The position numbers were made by a program, and so were the translations under genes. Positions 45,269-54,913 of a stretch of 64,000 nt of DNA are shown one piece after another. Below the pieces are notes generated by a model. The model ran no database searches and had not been told where the DNA came from. It saw only the letters and a program-made list of their open reading frames with translations. This DNA comes from an uncultured Bizionia sp. (lineage in GTDB: Bacteria > Bacteroidota > Bacteroidia > Flavobacteriales > Flavobacteriaceae): assembly GCA_947496215.1 (NCBI GenBank), contig CANMCF010000021.1, positions 1 to 64,000 of the forward strand. The letters are read 5' to 3'. Numbering within the stretch: position 1 is the first letter of the stretch; the number at the start of each line of letters is the position of its first letter.

Positions 45269-46654
45269 TTATTCGTTTTTTAGCAAGTTTTTAACCGTTG
45301 CGGAATGATATACTTCTGGGAACAATTCTTCTAAAATCATAACATGATCTGCATTGAAGCACATTGCATTCTTTAAATGATAGGACGCCTTTTCAGTTTC
45401 ATGTAACATAAAGTACAATCCTGCCAAACGAAATTCTATTTCTGCATTTTCAGGATAGAATTCTGCAGCTTGAATTAAATTGAAGGTTGCTGCTTCCGGT
45501 TCTCCCAATTCGGTTAGGAGATCCCCACGAATAAGCCATGTGTCCAATTCGTAGTTTCCCAACTCGATAGCTCTTTTATGACCACGCTCTGCTTCTTCCA
45601 AAAAATTCAATTTGTGATTTATTTGAGCGTATAGCTTCCAATAGGCCACATTTTCACTATCGATGTTTATGGCTTTGTTTATGTAGTACAATGCCTTCTG
45701 GTAATTGCGCTTCTTTGTGTGAAATTTGGTGATAGCTATCCAACCTTTGTCTAATAATGGATCTTCATGGACCGTTTTATAATAGTATTGTACAGCTAGA
45801 TCTTCTTTGTTCAGTTTTTCGTAACAACCACCTATTCGCAACAAGGCAAATGAGGTCGGGTCGTCCAATTTCAAGGTGATGGTATAGTTTTCTATGGCCT
45901 CCTCGTAATCTTTCAACTTTTCCAATACCTTTCCTTTTTCTAGATAGGCTCCAACGAAGGTGTCATCGGAGATTATAGCAAAATCAAAGGCGTTGAGAGC
46001 TTTCTTGTAGTCCTTTAACGTATAGTATTGTTTACCTAGTTGGTGCCATGCCACCTCACAATAAGGATTCTTATCCAGATACTTGTTCAGGTATTCGATG
46101 GCTTGTTCGTTTTGATCCAAAAAATCAAAACAATAGATGATGTTGTATAACGCGGAATAGTCCTCGGAATCTTCATTCAAGCATTTTATGAAATAATCCC
46201 TTGCGTTTTCGAATTGATCTAAAAATAGATATTCCATTCCTATGAGAGAATACAAGTCAGCAGTTTCATCTGCTAGCTTTAGAGCATATTTAAGCACCTC
46301 TATTGCTTTTGGATGGTCATCTTCCTTTGATAGAATGTTTGCTTTTTGAATGTAGATTTCCTCATTCGTTGGTTCCAAGTTATGGAGTTCGTCCAGCATG
46401 TTGTTGGCTTCCTTCAATTTGTTTTCGAAAACAAATATTTCAACTTTGAAAAGTTTTAAGTTTACAGAGGTTGGATGTTGTTCCAAGCCTAGTTTTATGG
46501 CTTTTTTTGCTAGAGCCACCTTACCTTGATTAAGGTAGTGATGTATTATGTTTTCAAACTCGTTTGAATCGAAAAACAAAACATTGTTTGTTTTTAGCAT
46601 CGATTCAAATTTTGTCAACGATAAGTTATTGTTGTCTTCTTGGCTAAATTCCAT
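45269..46654 (-). CDS. Tetratricopeptide repeat protein
   Basis: 461 aa from ATG 46654 (the preceding in-frame GTG at 46660 is less likely). No signal peptide. The whole protein is a helical array of ~12 TPR units with W-LG/A-G-A-P spacing, for example ADLYSLIGMEYLFLDQFENARDYF, VAWHQLGKQYYTLKDYKKALNAF and GAYLEKGKVLEKLKDYEEAIENY. It probably serves as a protein-protein scaffold in the cytoplasm; partner unknown. Similar TPR proteins are common in Flavobacteriaceae. Confidence 0.9.
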   Translation of the reverse strand: MEFSQEDNNNLSLTKFESMLKTNNVLFFDSNEFENIIHHYLNQGKVALAKKAIKLGLEQHPTSVNLKLFKVEIFVFENKLKEANNMLDELHNLEPTNEEIYIQKANILSKEDDHPKAIEVLKYALKLADETADLYSLIGMEYLFLDQFENARDYFIKCLNEDSEDYSALYNIIYCFDFLDQNEQAIEYLNKYLDKNPYCEVAWHQLGKQYYTLKDYKKALNAFDFAIISDDTFVGAYLEKGKVLEKLKDYEEAIENYTITLKLDDPTSFALLRIGGCYEKLNKEDLAVQYYYKTVHEDPLLDKGWIAITKFHTKKRNYQKALYYINKAINIDSENVAYWKLYAQINHKLNFLEEAERGHKRAIELGNYELDTWLIRGDLLTELGEPEAATFNLIQAAEFYPENAEIEFRLAGLYFMLHETEKASYHLKNAMCFNADHVMILEELFPEVYHSATVKNLLKNE

Positions 46655-46794
46655 AGGCACATTTTCTAGAATTTTACTATAATAAATGTAACGTTCTAAT
46701 CGATTTCATTAGTGTCATTACGCACAATGTTTTTAACAAAGTAATGAACAACCTAGGTCGTAATTACTGTTTTTAGCCTTTTAGTATCTGATTA

Positions 46795-47997
46795 TTAAAT
46801 AGTTAAAGGGGCTTGTTTACACTGTATGTCATTTAAAATAGCAATAATAATGCCACAGCCTTCAATTAATTCTTTATTTGAGATGGTCAAAGGAGGCGTT
46901 ATTCTAATCGCTTTATCTTCAAAAAGCAACCAAAAAAGGATCAACCCCTTCTCTTGAGCCCTTAAAATCAATTGATTGGTTATCTCGGCAGAAGGTGTCA
47001 AGGCAGCTAACATTAAGCCCCTTCCTCTTATTTCCGTAATTAAGGGGTGTCGCAATCGTTGTCTGATCAATTGTTCCTTTTCCAAGGTTTGTGACATTAA
47101 GTCACTTTCTGTTATTTCCTTTAAGGTAGCCAAGGCAGATGCAGCAATTACTGGATTGCCTCCAAATGTGGTGATGTGTCCCAATTTTGGATTGTCCTGC
47201 AATGTATCCATCAAACTCGCTGAAGCTGTGAATGCACCTATGGGGAGGCCACCACCCAAACCTTTTCCCGTTACTAGAATGTCTGGTGTACAATCGTAGT
47301 TCTCAAAACCAAATAATTTCCCCGTTCTTCCAATACCTGGCTGTATCTCATCCAAGATCAATAATGCGCCTACTTCATTGCATCGTGTTTGTACTTTGTT
47401 CAGATAGTCCTCTTTTGGTTCTACGAAACCAGCTCCTCCTTGTATGGTTTCCAATACGACGCATGCCGTTTTGGAGGTGATGTGCTTTAAATGTGAGGCG
47501 GAATTAAAAGGAATATGACTGATGTCTGGAAGCAAAGGCCTAAAGGGGGCTTTACGCTCTTCGTAGTCCATTAAACTCAGAGATCCCATTGTGTTGCCAT
47601 GATATGCGTTATGTGCGGAAATGATTTGACTACGTCCCGTGGCTCGTCTGGCTAGTTTGATGGCACCTTCTATGGCTTCTGTACCAGAGTTCACCAAATA
47701 GGTTTTTTCCAATGTGCTTGGTAAGTGTTTGGCTAGGAGTCTGCAAAGTGCCACGGCTGGTTCTTGTATGTACTCGCCATAAACCATGACGTGTAGATAC
47801 TTGTCCAATTGTTCTTTTATTGCCGATGTTACTTTTGGGTGCCCATGTCCCAAGCTACAAGCAGAGACTCCAGCAACAAAGTCCAAGTATGCTTTGCCAT
47901 CGGCATCGTATATGTATGATCCTTTGGCGTGAGACACTTGCATTGCCAAAGGGTGAGGCGTTGTTTGTGCTTGGTATTTGTAGAAGTCACTGTCCAT
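46795..47997 (-). CDS. Class III PLP-dependent aminotransferase
   Basis: 400 aa. YIYDADGKAYLDFVAGVSACSLGHGHP, VNSGTEAIEGAIKLARRATGR, ISAHNAYHGNTMGSLSLM, LLILDEIQPGIGRTGKLFGFEN and ILVTGKGLGGGLPIGAF (PLP-binding Lys) place it in the acetylornithine/aspartate aminotransferase-like group. The true amino donor and acceptor cannot be told from sequence. Its ATG overlaps the stop of the OstA-like gene by one base. Confidence 0.92.
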   Translation of the reverse strand: MDSDFYKYQAQTTPHPLAMQVSHAKGSYIYDADGKAYLDFVAGVSACSLGHGHPKVTSAIKEQLDKYLHVMVYGEYIQEPAVALCRLLAKHLPSTLEKTYLVNSGTEAIEGAIKLARRATGRSQIISAHNAYHGNTMGSLSLMDYEERKAPFRPLLPDISHIPFNSASHLKHITSKTACVVLETIQGGAGFVEPKEDYLNKVQTRCNEVGALLILDEIQPGIGRTGKLFGFENYDCTPDILVTGKGLGGGLPIGAFTASASLMDTLQDNPKLGHITTFGGNPVIAASALATLKEITESDLMSQTLEKEQLIRQRLRHPLITEIRGRGLMLAALTPSAEITNQLILRAQEKGLILFWLLFEDKAIRITPPLTISNKELIEGCGIIIAILNDIQCKQAPLTI

Positions 47998-49832
47998 TAA
48001 TCCTCAGGATCAATTGTTGGTTTTTTTTCTTTTTTTTCTTCGTTCACTGCTGGTTTTAGAACTGGATCGATAAACTCTTTGGGTATTTGTCTTGATGCTT
48101 TTGATGGTTTTGCTTTTTGTCCTTTAACCCTGATCTTGGGCTTGCTTTGTTCGTCGGCCTCTTCAACACGTTTCAACAAGGCTTCGTCAAAAAACTCCTC
48201 TTCAGGAACAAAAGGGTCCAGTCCTCTTATCTTGGGGAGTTCCAATGGAGGGTCTTCACTAAACAGGTCTTCGACGTTTTTCGGTCGTTCTTCCGGTCTC
48301 CAATCGAAACCTTTCAATTTCCTGGCATTCACGGGGATGTCCGTTTCCGGATAGGTCTTGGCTTGTGGTTGGAACAATCTTTTGTAGAGAATGATGTCTC
48401 CATCTTCAAAAAACATTTCAATATTGGCAGATGTGGCCTTGTCTATGCCTATTAATTCGTTTTTTTCATTCCTTAGATAAAAAATGGATTCGGCATTCTT
48501 GAAGATGTTAACTTGCTTCAATTGGTTCTCACCATCGAATAGTCCGACCAATCTCTTGCCTTTTATTTGGCTGTAACCATCATCACTCAATGTATCCTTG
48601 CTAATCATGAAGGCATTGTTGAACACGATCAAGGAGTCTAGTTTCTCTGTCTCTGGATTGGATTTCAAATGTATGGTATCTCCAGTTATTTGGTTGTCTA
48701 TGCTCCAAAGTACAGGTTTTCTTGCAGCAGCGAAAAGGTCTTTCGAAGCAAATTTTGATAGATTGATGAATTTGGTCAATCCTGTTTGATGATTCACATG
48801 TACCGAATCAGCCTTCCCACTTAGGTCGGATTTGTAGATTTTGGCATTTCTATAGGCTCTCGTGATACGATTGTTTTCCTTACCAGTGACCATCAAGGTA
48901 TCTGCATGCATATATATGGAATCTTTTTCCTGTACGGATATGGCCAATGCACGTTTAGTTATGAATGTAGAGTCCTTGGATTTGTACACTTCTGCATAAT
49001 GCCCCTTAATGATACTGTTGTTTATGGTGTCTGTAATTTTTATGTTGTTGGAAGCGGAGGCAAAGTCACGATTGCGATCAAAGTACATGCTATCTCCCTT
49101 TACTTCACGATTGTCGTAATCTATCTTGGAATTCTTGATGAAATAACCAGTATCTGCATTGGTGTCATAAAAGCCACGCTCACAGTATATCGTACTGGTT
49201 TCTCCCACTATTTTGGAAGGGCCGTACATATATGCGTGACCAGATTCCGAATAGAAGTCCAACTGATTTGTCGTCAATACATATTCAGGGTTTACCAGCT
49301 TTACGGTATTGAGGAAACGGTATTTCTTTTCATTCATATAATAGCGTCCAACTGTACTCGTTATGGTGCCGGAAGAATCTCTTACCACTTGACCGAAATC
49401 ATTGTAAAAGGCTTGTTGCTTGGCTCTATCGAAGTAAAGTTTTTCGGTTGTCAATGTGGAACTGGGTTCGGTTAAAACAACTTCTCCCTTTACAAAAGCG
49501 AGTTTTGTCTTGCCGCTATATTCAGCGTATTTGGCAACCAATTGTATGGTGTCTCCTTGTTTCATCAGGACGTTACCATAGGCTTCCACAAAGTTTTCCT
49601 TTCCATAGAGCACGGCTTGGTCACACCACATGTCTATGCCATCATGGAATACGTGCACTTGACCAGCATCACTTCTAGTCAAAATACTGGCTCCAGGAAA
49701 TTTTTCTTCATCTTTGGAGCCGAAAGCCCCCGAGTCTTTAATCTCTATGTTCTTACGTTGCTGTGCAATACCACTTGCTGAAACAATGGCAAAAATGAAT
49801 AGAAATAGGTATGTATGGTTATTAATTTTCAA
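47997..49832 (-). CDS. OstA-like protein (LPS transport, LptA/LptD N-domain)
   Basis: 611 aa from TTG 49832. The further upstream TTG at 49850 is part of the -7 element, and TTG 49832 gives a good signal peptide (MKINNHTYLFLFIFAIVSASGIA). Residues ~60-400 contain repeated OstA beta-jellyroll units: FVEAYGNVLMKQGDTIQLVAKYAEYSG, TEKLYFDRAKQQAFYNDFGQVV, LTTNQLDFYSESGHAYMYGPSKIVG and DSMYFDRNRDFASASNNIKI. Proteins of this domain bridge the periplasm to carry LPS to the outer membrane. A Lys/Pro-rich tail follows residue ~510. It fits the LOS genes elsewhere in the window. Confidence 0.88.
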   Translation of the reverse strand: MKINNHTYLFLFIFAIVSASGIAQQRKNIEIKDSGAFGSKDEEKFPGASILTRSDAGQVHVFHDGIDMWCDQAVLYGKENFVEAYGNVLMKQGDTIQLVAKYAEYSGKTKLAFVKGEVVLTEPSSTLTTEKLYFDRAKQQAFYNDFGQVVRDSSGTITSTVGRYYMNEKKYRFLNTVKLVNPEYVLTTNQLDFYSESGHAYMYGPSKIVGETSTIYCERGFYDTNADTGYFIKNSKIDYDNREVKGDSMYFDRNRDFASASNNIKITDTINNSIIKGHYAEVYKSKDSTFITKRALAISVQEKDSIYMHADTLMVTGKENNRITRAYRNAKIYKSDLSGKADSVHVNHQTGLTKFINLSKFASKDLFAAARKPVLWSIDNQITGDTIHLKSNPETEKLDSLIVFNNAFMISKDTLSDDGYSQIKGKRLVGLFDGENQLKQVNIFKNAESIFYLRNEKNELIGIDKATSANIEMFFEDGDIILYKRLFQPQAKTYPETDIPVNARKLKGFDWRPEERPKNVEDLFSEDPPLELPKIRGLDPFVPEEEFFDEALLKRVEEADEQSKPKIRVKGQKAKPSKASRQIPKEFIDPVLKPAVNEEKKEKKPTIDPED

Positions 49833-49847
49833 AATTTCGAATTTGAG

Positions 49848-49855
49848 CAAAAATA
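49848..49855 (-). promoter_or_regulatory. Bacteroidota -7 element for the OstA-like gene
   Basis: TATTTTTG on the minus strand (49855-49848), 15 bp before TTG 49832. Confidence 0.5.
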
Positions 49856-49970
49856 ATGATTATAATAACGCTACATTGTGTATTAAGATATTTTTAATAT
49901 GGTCTGTATGTTGTGTTTACTCCAGATAAGTTTTTATGGGAGGATCTGAAAACACAAGTAAATTAAAAAG

Positions 49971-50005
49971 AAAAACCTGCCTAGACAATCTCTAGGCAGG
50001 TTTTT
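49971..50005 (-). terminator. Terminator after purA, perfect 15-bp stem
   Basis: AAAAACCTGCCTAGA (49971-49985), CAATC loop, TCTAGGCAGGTTTTT (49991-50005). It has T-tails on both strands and lies 22 bp past the purA stop. Confidence 0.88.
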
Positions 50006-50026
50006 AAAATTATAATTCTTCAGGTG

Positions 50027-51298
50027 TTATCTGAAAATAGTTTGTTTTCTATCTGGTCCCACAGAAACGATGGTAATAGGAATTTCTAGTTCTTTTTCCA
50101 AAAAGGCAATGTATTCGTTCAGAGTGGCAGGTAATTGAGATGCTTCACTCATACCAGTCAAATCTTCGTTCCAACCTTTGAATTCCGTGTAAACAGGTTC
50201 TACGTTTTCTGGTTCTATGTTGAATGGTAAGTGTGTGATCGTCTCACCTTTGTATTTGTATGCAGTAGCTACCTTTATGGTTTCAAAACCAGAGAGCACG
50301 TCACTCTTCATCATCATTAATTGAGTCACACCATTTACTTGGCAAGTATATTTCAATGCAACCAAATCCAGCCAACCACAACGTCTAGCTCTACCGGTTA
50401 CAGCACCAAATTCTTGACCTACTTTGGCCATTTCCTCACCGACCTCATCAAACAATTCGGTAGGGAAGGGGCCAGAACCTACACGTGTCGTGTAAGCTTT
50501 GAAGATGCCAAAGACGTCTTTTATCTTGTTCGGAGCAATGCCCAAACCTGTACAAGCACCAGCAGCTGTCGTATTGGATGATGTCACGAAAGGATAAGTT
50601 CCAAAATCGATATCCAGAAGCGACCCCTGTGCTCCTTCTGCCAAAATGGTCTTGCCATCTCTTAGAGATTGATGTAAGTACGCTTCACTATCTATGAATT
50701 GCAATTCCTTTAGTCTTTCCACGGATTCAAAAAATTCGACTTCCATCTCTTCCAAATCGTATTGGATGTCTACATCGTAGAAGGCAATCATCGCTTCATG
50801 CTTATTGGCCAAAGCTCTATACTTTTCTTTCCAATCCACCAGTTCCAAATCACCGACACGAATACCGTTTCTTCCAGTTTTGTCCATATATGTCGGGCCA
50901 ATACCTTTTAATGTCGATCCAATTTTTGCTTTCCCTTTCGAGGCTTCGCTAGCAGCATCCAACAAACGGTGTGTTGGTAAGATCAAGTGTGCTTTTCTAG
51001 ATAATATCAATTTCGATTTGTAATCGATGTCAAATTGATCCAGCCCCTCTAATTCCTTGATGAAAACGACAGGATCAACAACGACCCCGTTTCCTATGAT
51101 GTTCATGGAATCCTTGTGGAAAATACCAGAAGGGATCGTTCTTAGAACATGTTTTATGCCGTCGAATTTAAGTGTGTGTCCAGCATTTGGCCCACCTTGA
51201 AATCGTGCAATAATATTGTATTTGGAAGTTAGTACATCGACAATTTTTCCTTTGCCTTCGTCTCCCCATTGTAAACCTAGTAGTAAATCTACCGCCAT
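50027..51298 (-). CDS. purA: Adenylosuccinate synthetase
   Basis: 423 aa. It joins IMP and aspartate with GTP, first step from IMP to AMP. LLLGLQWGDEGKGKIVD (P-loop with catalytic Asp), FQGGPNAGHTL, GSTLKGIGPTYMDKTGRNGIRVGDL, LAEGAQGSLLDIDFGTYPFVTSSNTTAAGACTGLG and GRARRCGWLDLVAL are all conserved. It begins 5 bp after the Fur-like gene ends, so the regulator and purA share a transcript. Confidence 0.97.
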   Translation of the reverse strand: MAVDLLLGLQWGDEGKGKIVDVLTSKYNIIARFQGGPNAGHTLKFDGIKHVLRTIPSGIFHKDSMNIIGNGVVVDPVVFIKELEGLDQFDIDYKSKLILSRKAHLILPTHRLLDAASEASKGKAKIGSTLKGIGPTYMDKTGRNGIRVGDLELVDWKEKYRALANKHEAMIAFYDVDIQYDLEEMEVEFFESVERLKELQFIDSEAYLHQSLRDGKTILAEGAQGSLLDIDFGTYPFVTSSNTTAAGACTGLGIAPNKIKDVFGIFKAYTTRVGSGPFPTELFDEVGEEMAKVGQEFGAVTGRARRCGWLDLVALKYTCQVNGVTQLMMMKSDVLSGFETIKVATAYKYKGETITHLPFNIEPENVEPVYTEFKGWNEDLTGMSEASQLPATLNEYIAFLEKELEIPITIVSVGPDRKQTIFR

Positions 51299-51303
51299 TG
51301 TAG

Positions 51304-51762
51304 TTAGTTGTTTTTTGTTGTTTTTCGGTTTCCGTAAAAGTAGAGTGAGTGGTTGGTGATTTCAATATCAAAAACCTCTTCTATTGTTTTTTTTATAGAT
51401 TGAATCCTTGGGTCGCAGAACTCTATGACTTCCCCGGTATCTCCAAGAATGATATGATCATGTTGTTTGTTGAAGTACGATTTCTCGTAATGTGCTTGAT
51501 TTTGCCCAAACTGATGTTTTCTGACCAAACCACAGTCCAAAAGCAATTCTATGGTATTGTAAAGTGTGGCACGACTAACACGGTACTTCTTGTTCTTCAT
51601 ATTGAGATACAAGGATTCTATGTCAAAGTGTTCAACGTTGTTATAGATTTCTTGAAGGATAGCATAACGCTCTGGTGTTTTTCTATGACCATTGTCTTCC
51701 AAGAAGCTAGTGAAGACGTTTTTTACAATTTCTTGATTCTTTGTGTTTATGTTTGCGCTCAT
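51304..51762 (-). CDS. Fur-family transcriptional regulator
   Basis: 152 aa. Winged-helix N-terminus ([29 protein letters not shown] ... [20 protein letters not shown]) and dimerisation domain with [18 protein letters not shown]. The CxxC structural-zinc pair of classical Fur, normally just after HDH, is replaced by GDTG; one Cys remains in FCDP. The metal ligand HxH is kept. Likely a metal or peroxide sensor that also binds its own promoter, but the target cannot be read here. A TAAATTTG -7 element lies 10 bp upstream, so the leader is very short. Confidence 0.9.
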   Translation of the reverse strand: MSANINTKNQEIVKNVFTSFLEDNGHRKTPERYAILQEIYNNVEHFDIESLYLNMKNKKYRVSRATLYNTIELLLDCGLVRKHQFGQNQAHYEKSYFNKQHDHIILGDTGEVIEFCDPRIQSIKKTIEEVFDIEITNHSLYFYGNRKTTKNN

Positions 51763-51772
51763 AATTTCACCG

Positions 51773-51780
51773 CAAATTTA
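51773..51780 (-). promoter_or_regulatory. Bacteroidota -7 element for fur-like/purA operon
   Basis: TAAATTTG at 51780-51773 on the minus strand, 10 bp from the ATG at 51762. Confidence 0.55.
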
Positions 51781-51855
51781 CATATTTTTTCGAGGTAGTC
51801 TCTATAAATTTCTTAGTTTCAATAAAGTGTTATCATATTTTATTAACAAACTTGT

Positions 51856-54066
51856 CTATGTACGGTGCACCTTGTCTATTCCATTGATCTTTTTTAGGTT
51901 GTCGATCAGTTTTTTCAAAAGGGCTTTGTTTTTTACGATAACGTTGATTTTTCCTGAGAAGATGCCATCGTCACTTTGAAAGCTTATGCTGTTCATATTG
52001 ACATGCATATTGGACGATATTACCTTCGTAATGTCGTTTACCAATCCTAGGTTGTCTATCCCTGACAACATTATTTGTGCTGCAAACTCTTGTTGAGAGG
52101 AGTCTATCCATTTGGCCTGCATTATGCGGTAGGCATAGTTGGATTGCATGCTCAATGCATTAGGGCAGTTCTTTTTATGTACTTTGATGCCTTCGTTTAT
52201 CGTCAAGAAACCAAATACGTTGTCACCGGAAATGGGGTTACAGCAGGTTGCAAGCTTATAATCCAACTTTTCTTCTTCTTTACCAAAGACAAGCAAATCG
52301 TATTTGTTTGTGATTTCATCCTTGTCGAGATCTTCCTTGGTAATGCTTGCTTTCCGATTTATCTTGTTTTTTATGAAACTAACCAAGGCATTGCTTCTAG
52401 AAGCAGCATAATCCTTCAGCATGGGATTGCTTATGGTTCCTATGCCTATGCGATAAAACAAATCGAGACTCGTCTTCAACTTGAAATGATTCACCATTTC
52501 ATTGATCGATTTCTCATTAAGCGTTATCTTGAGTTGTTTCAGCTTTCTGCGTAAGATTTCCTTGCCATCTTCTGCTATTTGTTTCTTTTCTTCTCTAAGG
52601 AGTGATTTAATTTTGCTTCTCGCTCTGGATGTTGTCGCATAATCCAACCAGTTTGGGTTGGGTTTTGCATTTTCGGAAGTCAAGATATCCACTTGATCTC
52701 CACTTCTGAGTTCATGACTCAAAGGAACGAGCTTACCGTTTACCTTGGCTCCTCTCGTCTTCATACCAACTTGAGTGTGTATGTTGAAAGCGAAGTCCAA
52801 TGGTGTAGCTCCTTTTGGCAATGACTTTAGATCTCCTTTTGGAGTAAAGACGAATATTTCTTTGGAATAGAGGTTGAGTTTGAATTGTTCTACGAAATCC
52901 ACTGCATTGGTTTCTGGGTTTTCCAATGCCTCCTGCAAACGGTTTATCCAAACATCTAGATTGTCCTCCTTGTCGTCGTTTTTGTATTTGTAGTGTGCGG
53001 CATAACCCTTTTCTGCAATCTCGTTCATTCTGTCACTACGTATTTGAACCTCCACCCAACGCCCCTTAGGTCCCATCACTGTTATGTGCAAGGCTTCGTA
53101 TCCTGTCGACTTGGGAGAGGAGATCCAATCTCTCAAACGTATCGGATTTGGTCTGAAATGGTCTGTGACTACCGAATATATCTTCCATGCCAAGAATTTC
53201 TCGTTTTCAGTATCTGTCTTATATATGATTCTAACGGCGAACTTGTCGTATACCTCATCAAAGGAAACACCTTGCTTGGCCATTTTTCGTTTGATCGAAA
53301 AAATGGATTTTGGCCGCCCTTTTATTTCGTAGTTCAGATTCTCCTTGTCCAAGGAGTTTTTTATGACATTGTTGAATTCCCTGATGTAAGCATCTTGTTC
53401 TTGCTTACTCTCCTTCATCTTGAGCAAAATGTCATTGTATATTTCTGGCTCTGTATATTTTAGACTTAGATCCTCGAGTTCGGTCTTTATGTTGTAAAGC
53501 CCTATTCTGTGTGCCAATGGGGCATAGATGTATAGGGTTTCACTTGCAATCTTCACTTGCTTGTCCGATCGCATGGAGTCCATTGTCTGCATATTGTGGA
53601 GGCGATCTGCAATCTTGATGATGATGACACGAACATCGTCATTGAGTGTAAGTAACATTTTACGGAAGTTCTCTGCTTGCAATGAGACATCAGTATCCTT
53701 TTTCAAAGATGATATCTTTGTCAAACCATCTACGATTCGTGCAACGGTTTCTCCAAAAAGACGTTCGATGTCCTTAATTGAGTAGTCCTCGTTGTCTTCT
53801 ACTACATCGTGCAACAATGCTGCGGCGATGGATGTGGCATCCAAACCTATTTCCGAAGCGACGATGGTTGCAACTGCAATAGGGTGAAAAATGTATGCTT
53901 CACCACTTTTTCTACGTTGTTCCTTGTGAGCATCCACAGCAACGTCGAAAGCCTTGCGTATCAGTTTTTTGTCTTCTTTGGTTAGTGTTGTGTAACTTAC
54001 CTTTAAAAGCTGTTTGTAGGCTTTGGCAATTGCAGCATTTTCATTTTCAATTTCAACTTCGGTCAT
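51856..54066 (-). CDS. rsh: RelA/SpoT-type (p)ppGpp synthetase/hydrolase
   Basis: 736 aa. HD hydrolase domain (~40-190) with YIFHPIAVATIVASEIGLDATSIAAALLHDVVED (H86-D87) and RLHNMQTM. The synthetase domain follows (~240-370: GRPKSIFSIKRKM, VYDKFAVRIIYKT, STGYEALH, WVEVQIRSDRM), then TGS (IFVFTPKGDLKSLPKGATPLDFAF), a helical/zinc-finger region (KLATCCNPISGDNVFGF) and a C-terminal ACT domain. The hydrolase site looks intact, so this is a SpoT-like bifunctional enzyme balancing the stringent response. A TACATTTG -7 element sits 33 bp upstream. Confidence 0.96.
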   Translation of the reverse strand: MTEVEIENENAAIAKAYKQLLKVSYTTLTKEDKKLIRKAFDVAVDAHKEQRRKSGEAYIFHPIAVATIVASEIGLDATSIAAALLHDVVEDNEDYSIKDIERLFGETVARIVDGLTKISSLKKDTDVSLQAENFRKMLLTLNDDVRVIIIKIADRLHNMQTMDSMRSDKQVKIASETLYIYAPLAHRIGLYNIKTELEDLSLKYTEPEIYNDILLKMKESKQEQDAYIREFNNVIKNSLDKENLNYEIKGRPKSIFSIKRKMAKQGVSFDEVYDKFAVRIIYKTDTENEKFLAWKIYSVVTDHFRPNPIRLRDWISSPKSTGYEALHITVMGPKGRWVEVQIRSDRMNEIAEKGYAAHYKYKNDDKEDNLDVWINRLQEALENPETNAVDFVEQFKLNLYSKEIFVFTPKGDLKSLPKGATPLDFAFNIHTQVGMKTRGAKVNGKLVPLSHELRSGDQVDILTSENAKPNPNWLDYATTSRARSKIKSLLREEKKQIAEDGKEILRRKLKQLKITLNEKSINEMVNHFKLKTSLDLFYRIGIGTISNPMLKDYAASRSNALVSFIKNKINRKASITKEDLDKDEITNKYDLLVFGKEEEKLDYKLATCCNPISGDNVFGFLTINEGIKVHKKNCPNALSMQSNYAYRIMQAKWIDSSQQEFAAQIMLSGIDNLGLVNDITKVISSNMHVNMNSISFQSDDGIFSGKINVIVKNKALLKKLIDNLKKINGIDKVHRT

Positions 54067-54098
54067 AGTATTAAAAATAGTGTAAAATTTTTAACTCT

Positions 54099-54106
54099 CA
54101 AATGTA
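54099..54106 (-). promoter_or_regulatory. Bacteroidota -7 element for rsh
   Basis: TACATTTG at 54106-54099, 33 bp before the ATG at 54066. Confidence 0.5.
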
Positions 54107-54213
54107 ATGTAATTTTATTTAAGGCAAATATTGCATTTTTTTAATGCAATAATGAAGCCTTTTCCAAAGCGTTTTTGTTTTAAGGGGGTGTAAATAGGTC
54201 TTGATTGGAATGT

Positions 54214-54912
54214 TTATGGTCTGTAAGTGGCTCTGGGGTAGTCTAATATGTTTATTTTCTCACCTTGCAACTCTTTCAAGGCATCTTTGGAAATCCATTG
54301 TGAAGCCTTGTTTTCGTATGTGGAAATCCGTTTTGCAGAAGCTATGGCTAGTTTGTTTAAATCCTCATTGCGTTTGCCAATGCTACGCAATGCCCAATTC
54401 ACTGCTTTTTTTACGTATGTCCTATTGTCGCTTGCATTGGCTTCGATGATTGGAATGAAATTTTCATAAACCGAATTGTCAGCAAACTTGTCAGCCATGC
54501 AATATGCTGCCATTGTCGCAAAACCTGCTCTTTTCTCGAACTCGGGCTCTCTTTTCGTCCAATCTGAAATCTTGGCAATGGCAAAATCACTTTTAGCTAC
54601 TAGTCCCATAGCAAAGGAATCTGTTATTTCCCAATTCTCGAAAGTAGAAACCCATTTTTCAAGCAATTCACTTGTAAGGGCTTTAGGTGTGTAGAGCTTA
54701 CTGCACAAAAGTCTTCCTTCATAGATGTTGGTGTCAAACAAGGCTATGGCCAAATCGTTGTCTCGACCAATTTCCTTGGCTAGGATTTTCAGATCTTTAT
54801 GATAGATGCCTAATGAATTGTTAGCTGTGACTCCAAATTTTTCTTGTTTGAAGATTACTTTTTCTGGTTGAGCAAGCTTGTGTAATTTTTCTAAAACAAC
54901 TTGTAAAGTCAT
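54214..54912 (-). CDS. DNA alkylation repair protein (AlkD-like)
   Basis: 232 aa, all-helical HEAT-like repeats. KFGVTANNSLGIYHKDLKILAKEIGRDNDLAIALFDTN, ENWEITDSFAM, REPEFEKRAGFATMAAYCM and YVKKAVNWALRSIGKRN match the AlkD/DNA alkylation repair family. Members remove N3/N7-alkylated bases; the NWALRSIGKRN block is especially typical. Begins one base after the stop of the CarboxypepD_reg-like gene, so likely the second gene of a pair. Confidence 0.9.
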   Translation of the reverse strand: MTLQVVLEKLHKLAQPEKVIFKQEKFGVTANNSLGIYHKDLKILAKEIGRDNDLAIALFDTNIYEGRLLCSKLYTPKALTSELLEKWVSTFENWEITDSFAMGLVAKSDFAIAKISDWTKREPEFEKRAGFATMAAYCMADKFADNSVYENFIPIIEANASDNRTYVKKAVNWALRSIGKRNEDLNKLAIASAKRISTYENKASQWISKDALKELQGEKINILDYPRATYRP

Positions 54913-54913
54913 A

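Noticed and set aside
54130-54150. ATTGCATT/AATGCAAT hairpin between rsh and the AlkD-like gene
   Set aside because: 8-bp AT-rich stem not placed at a transcript end that needs it; probably chance.
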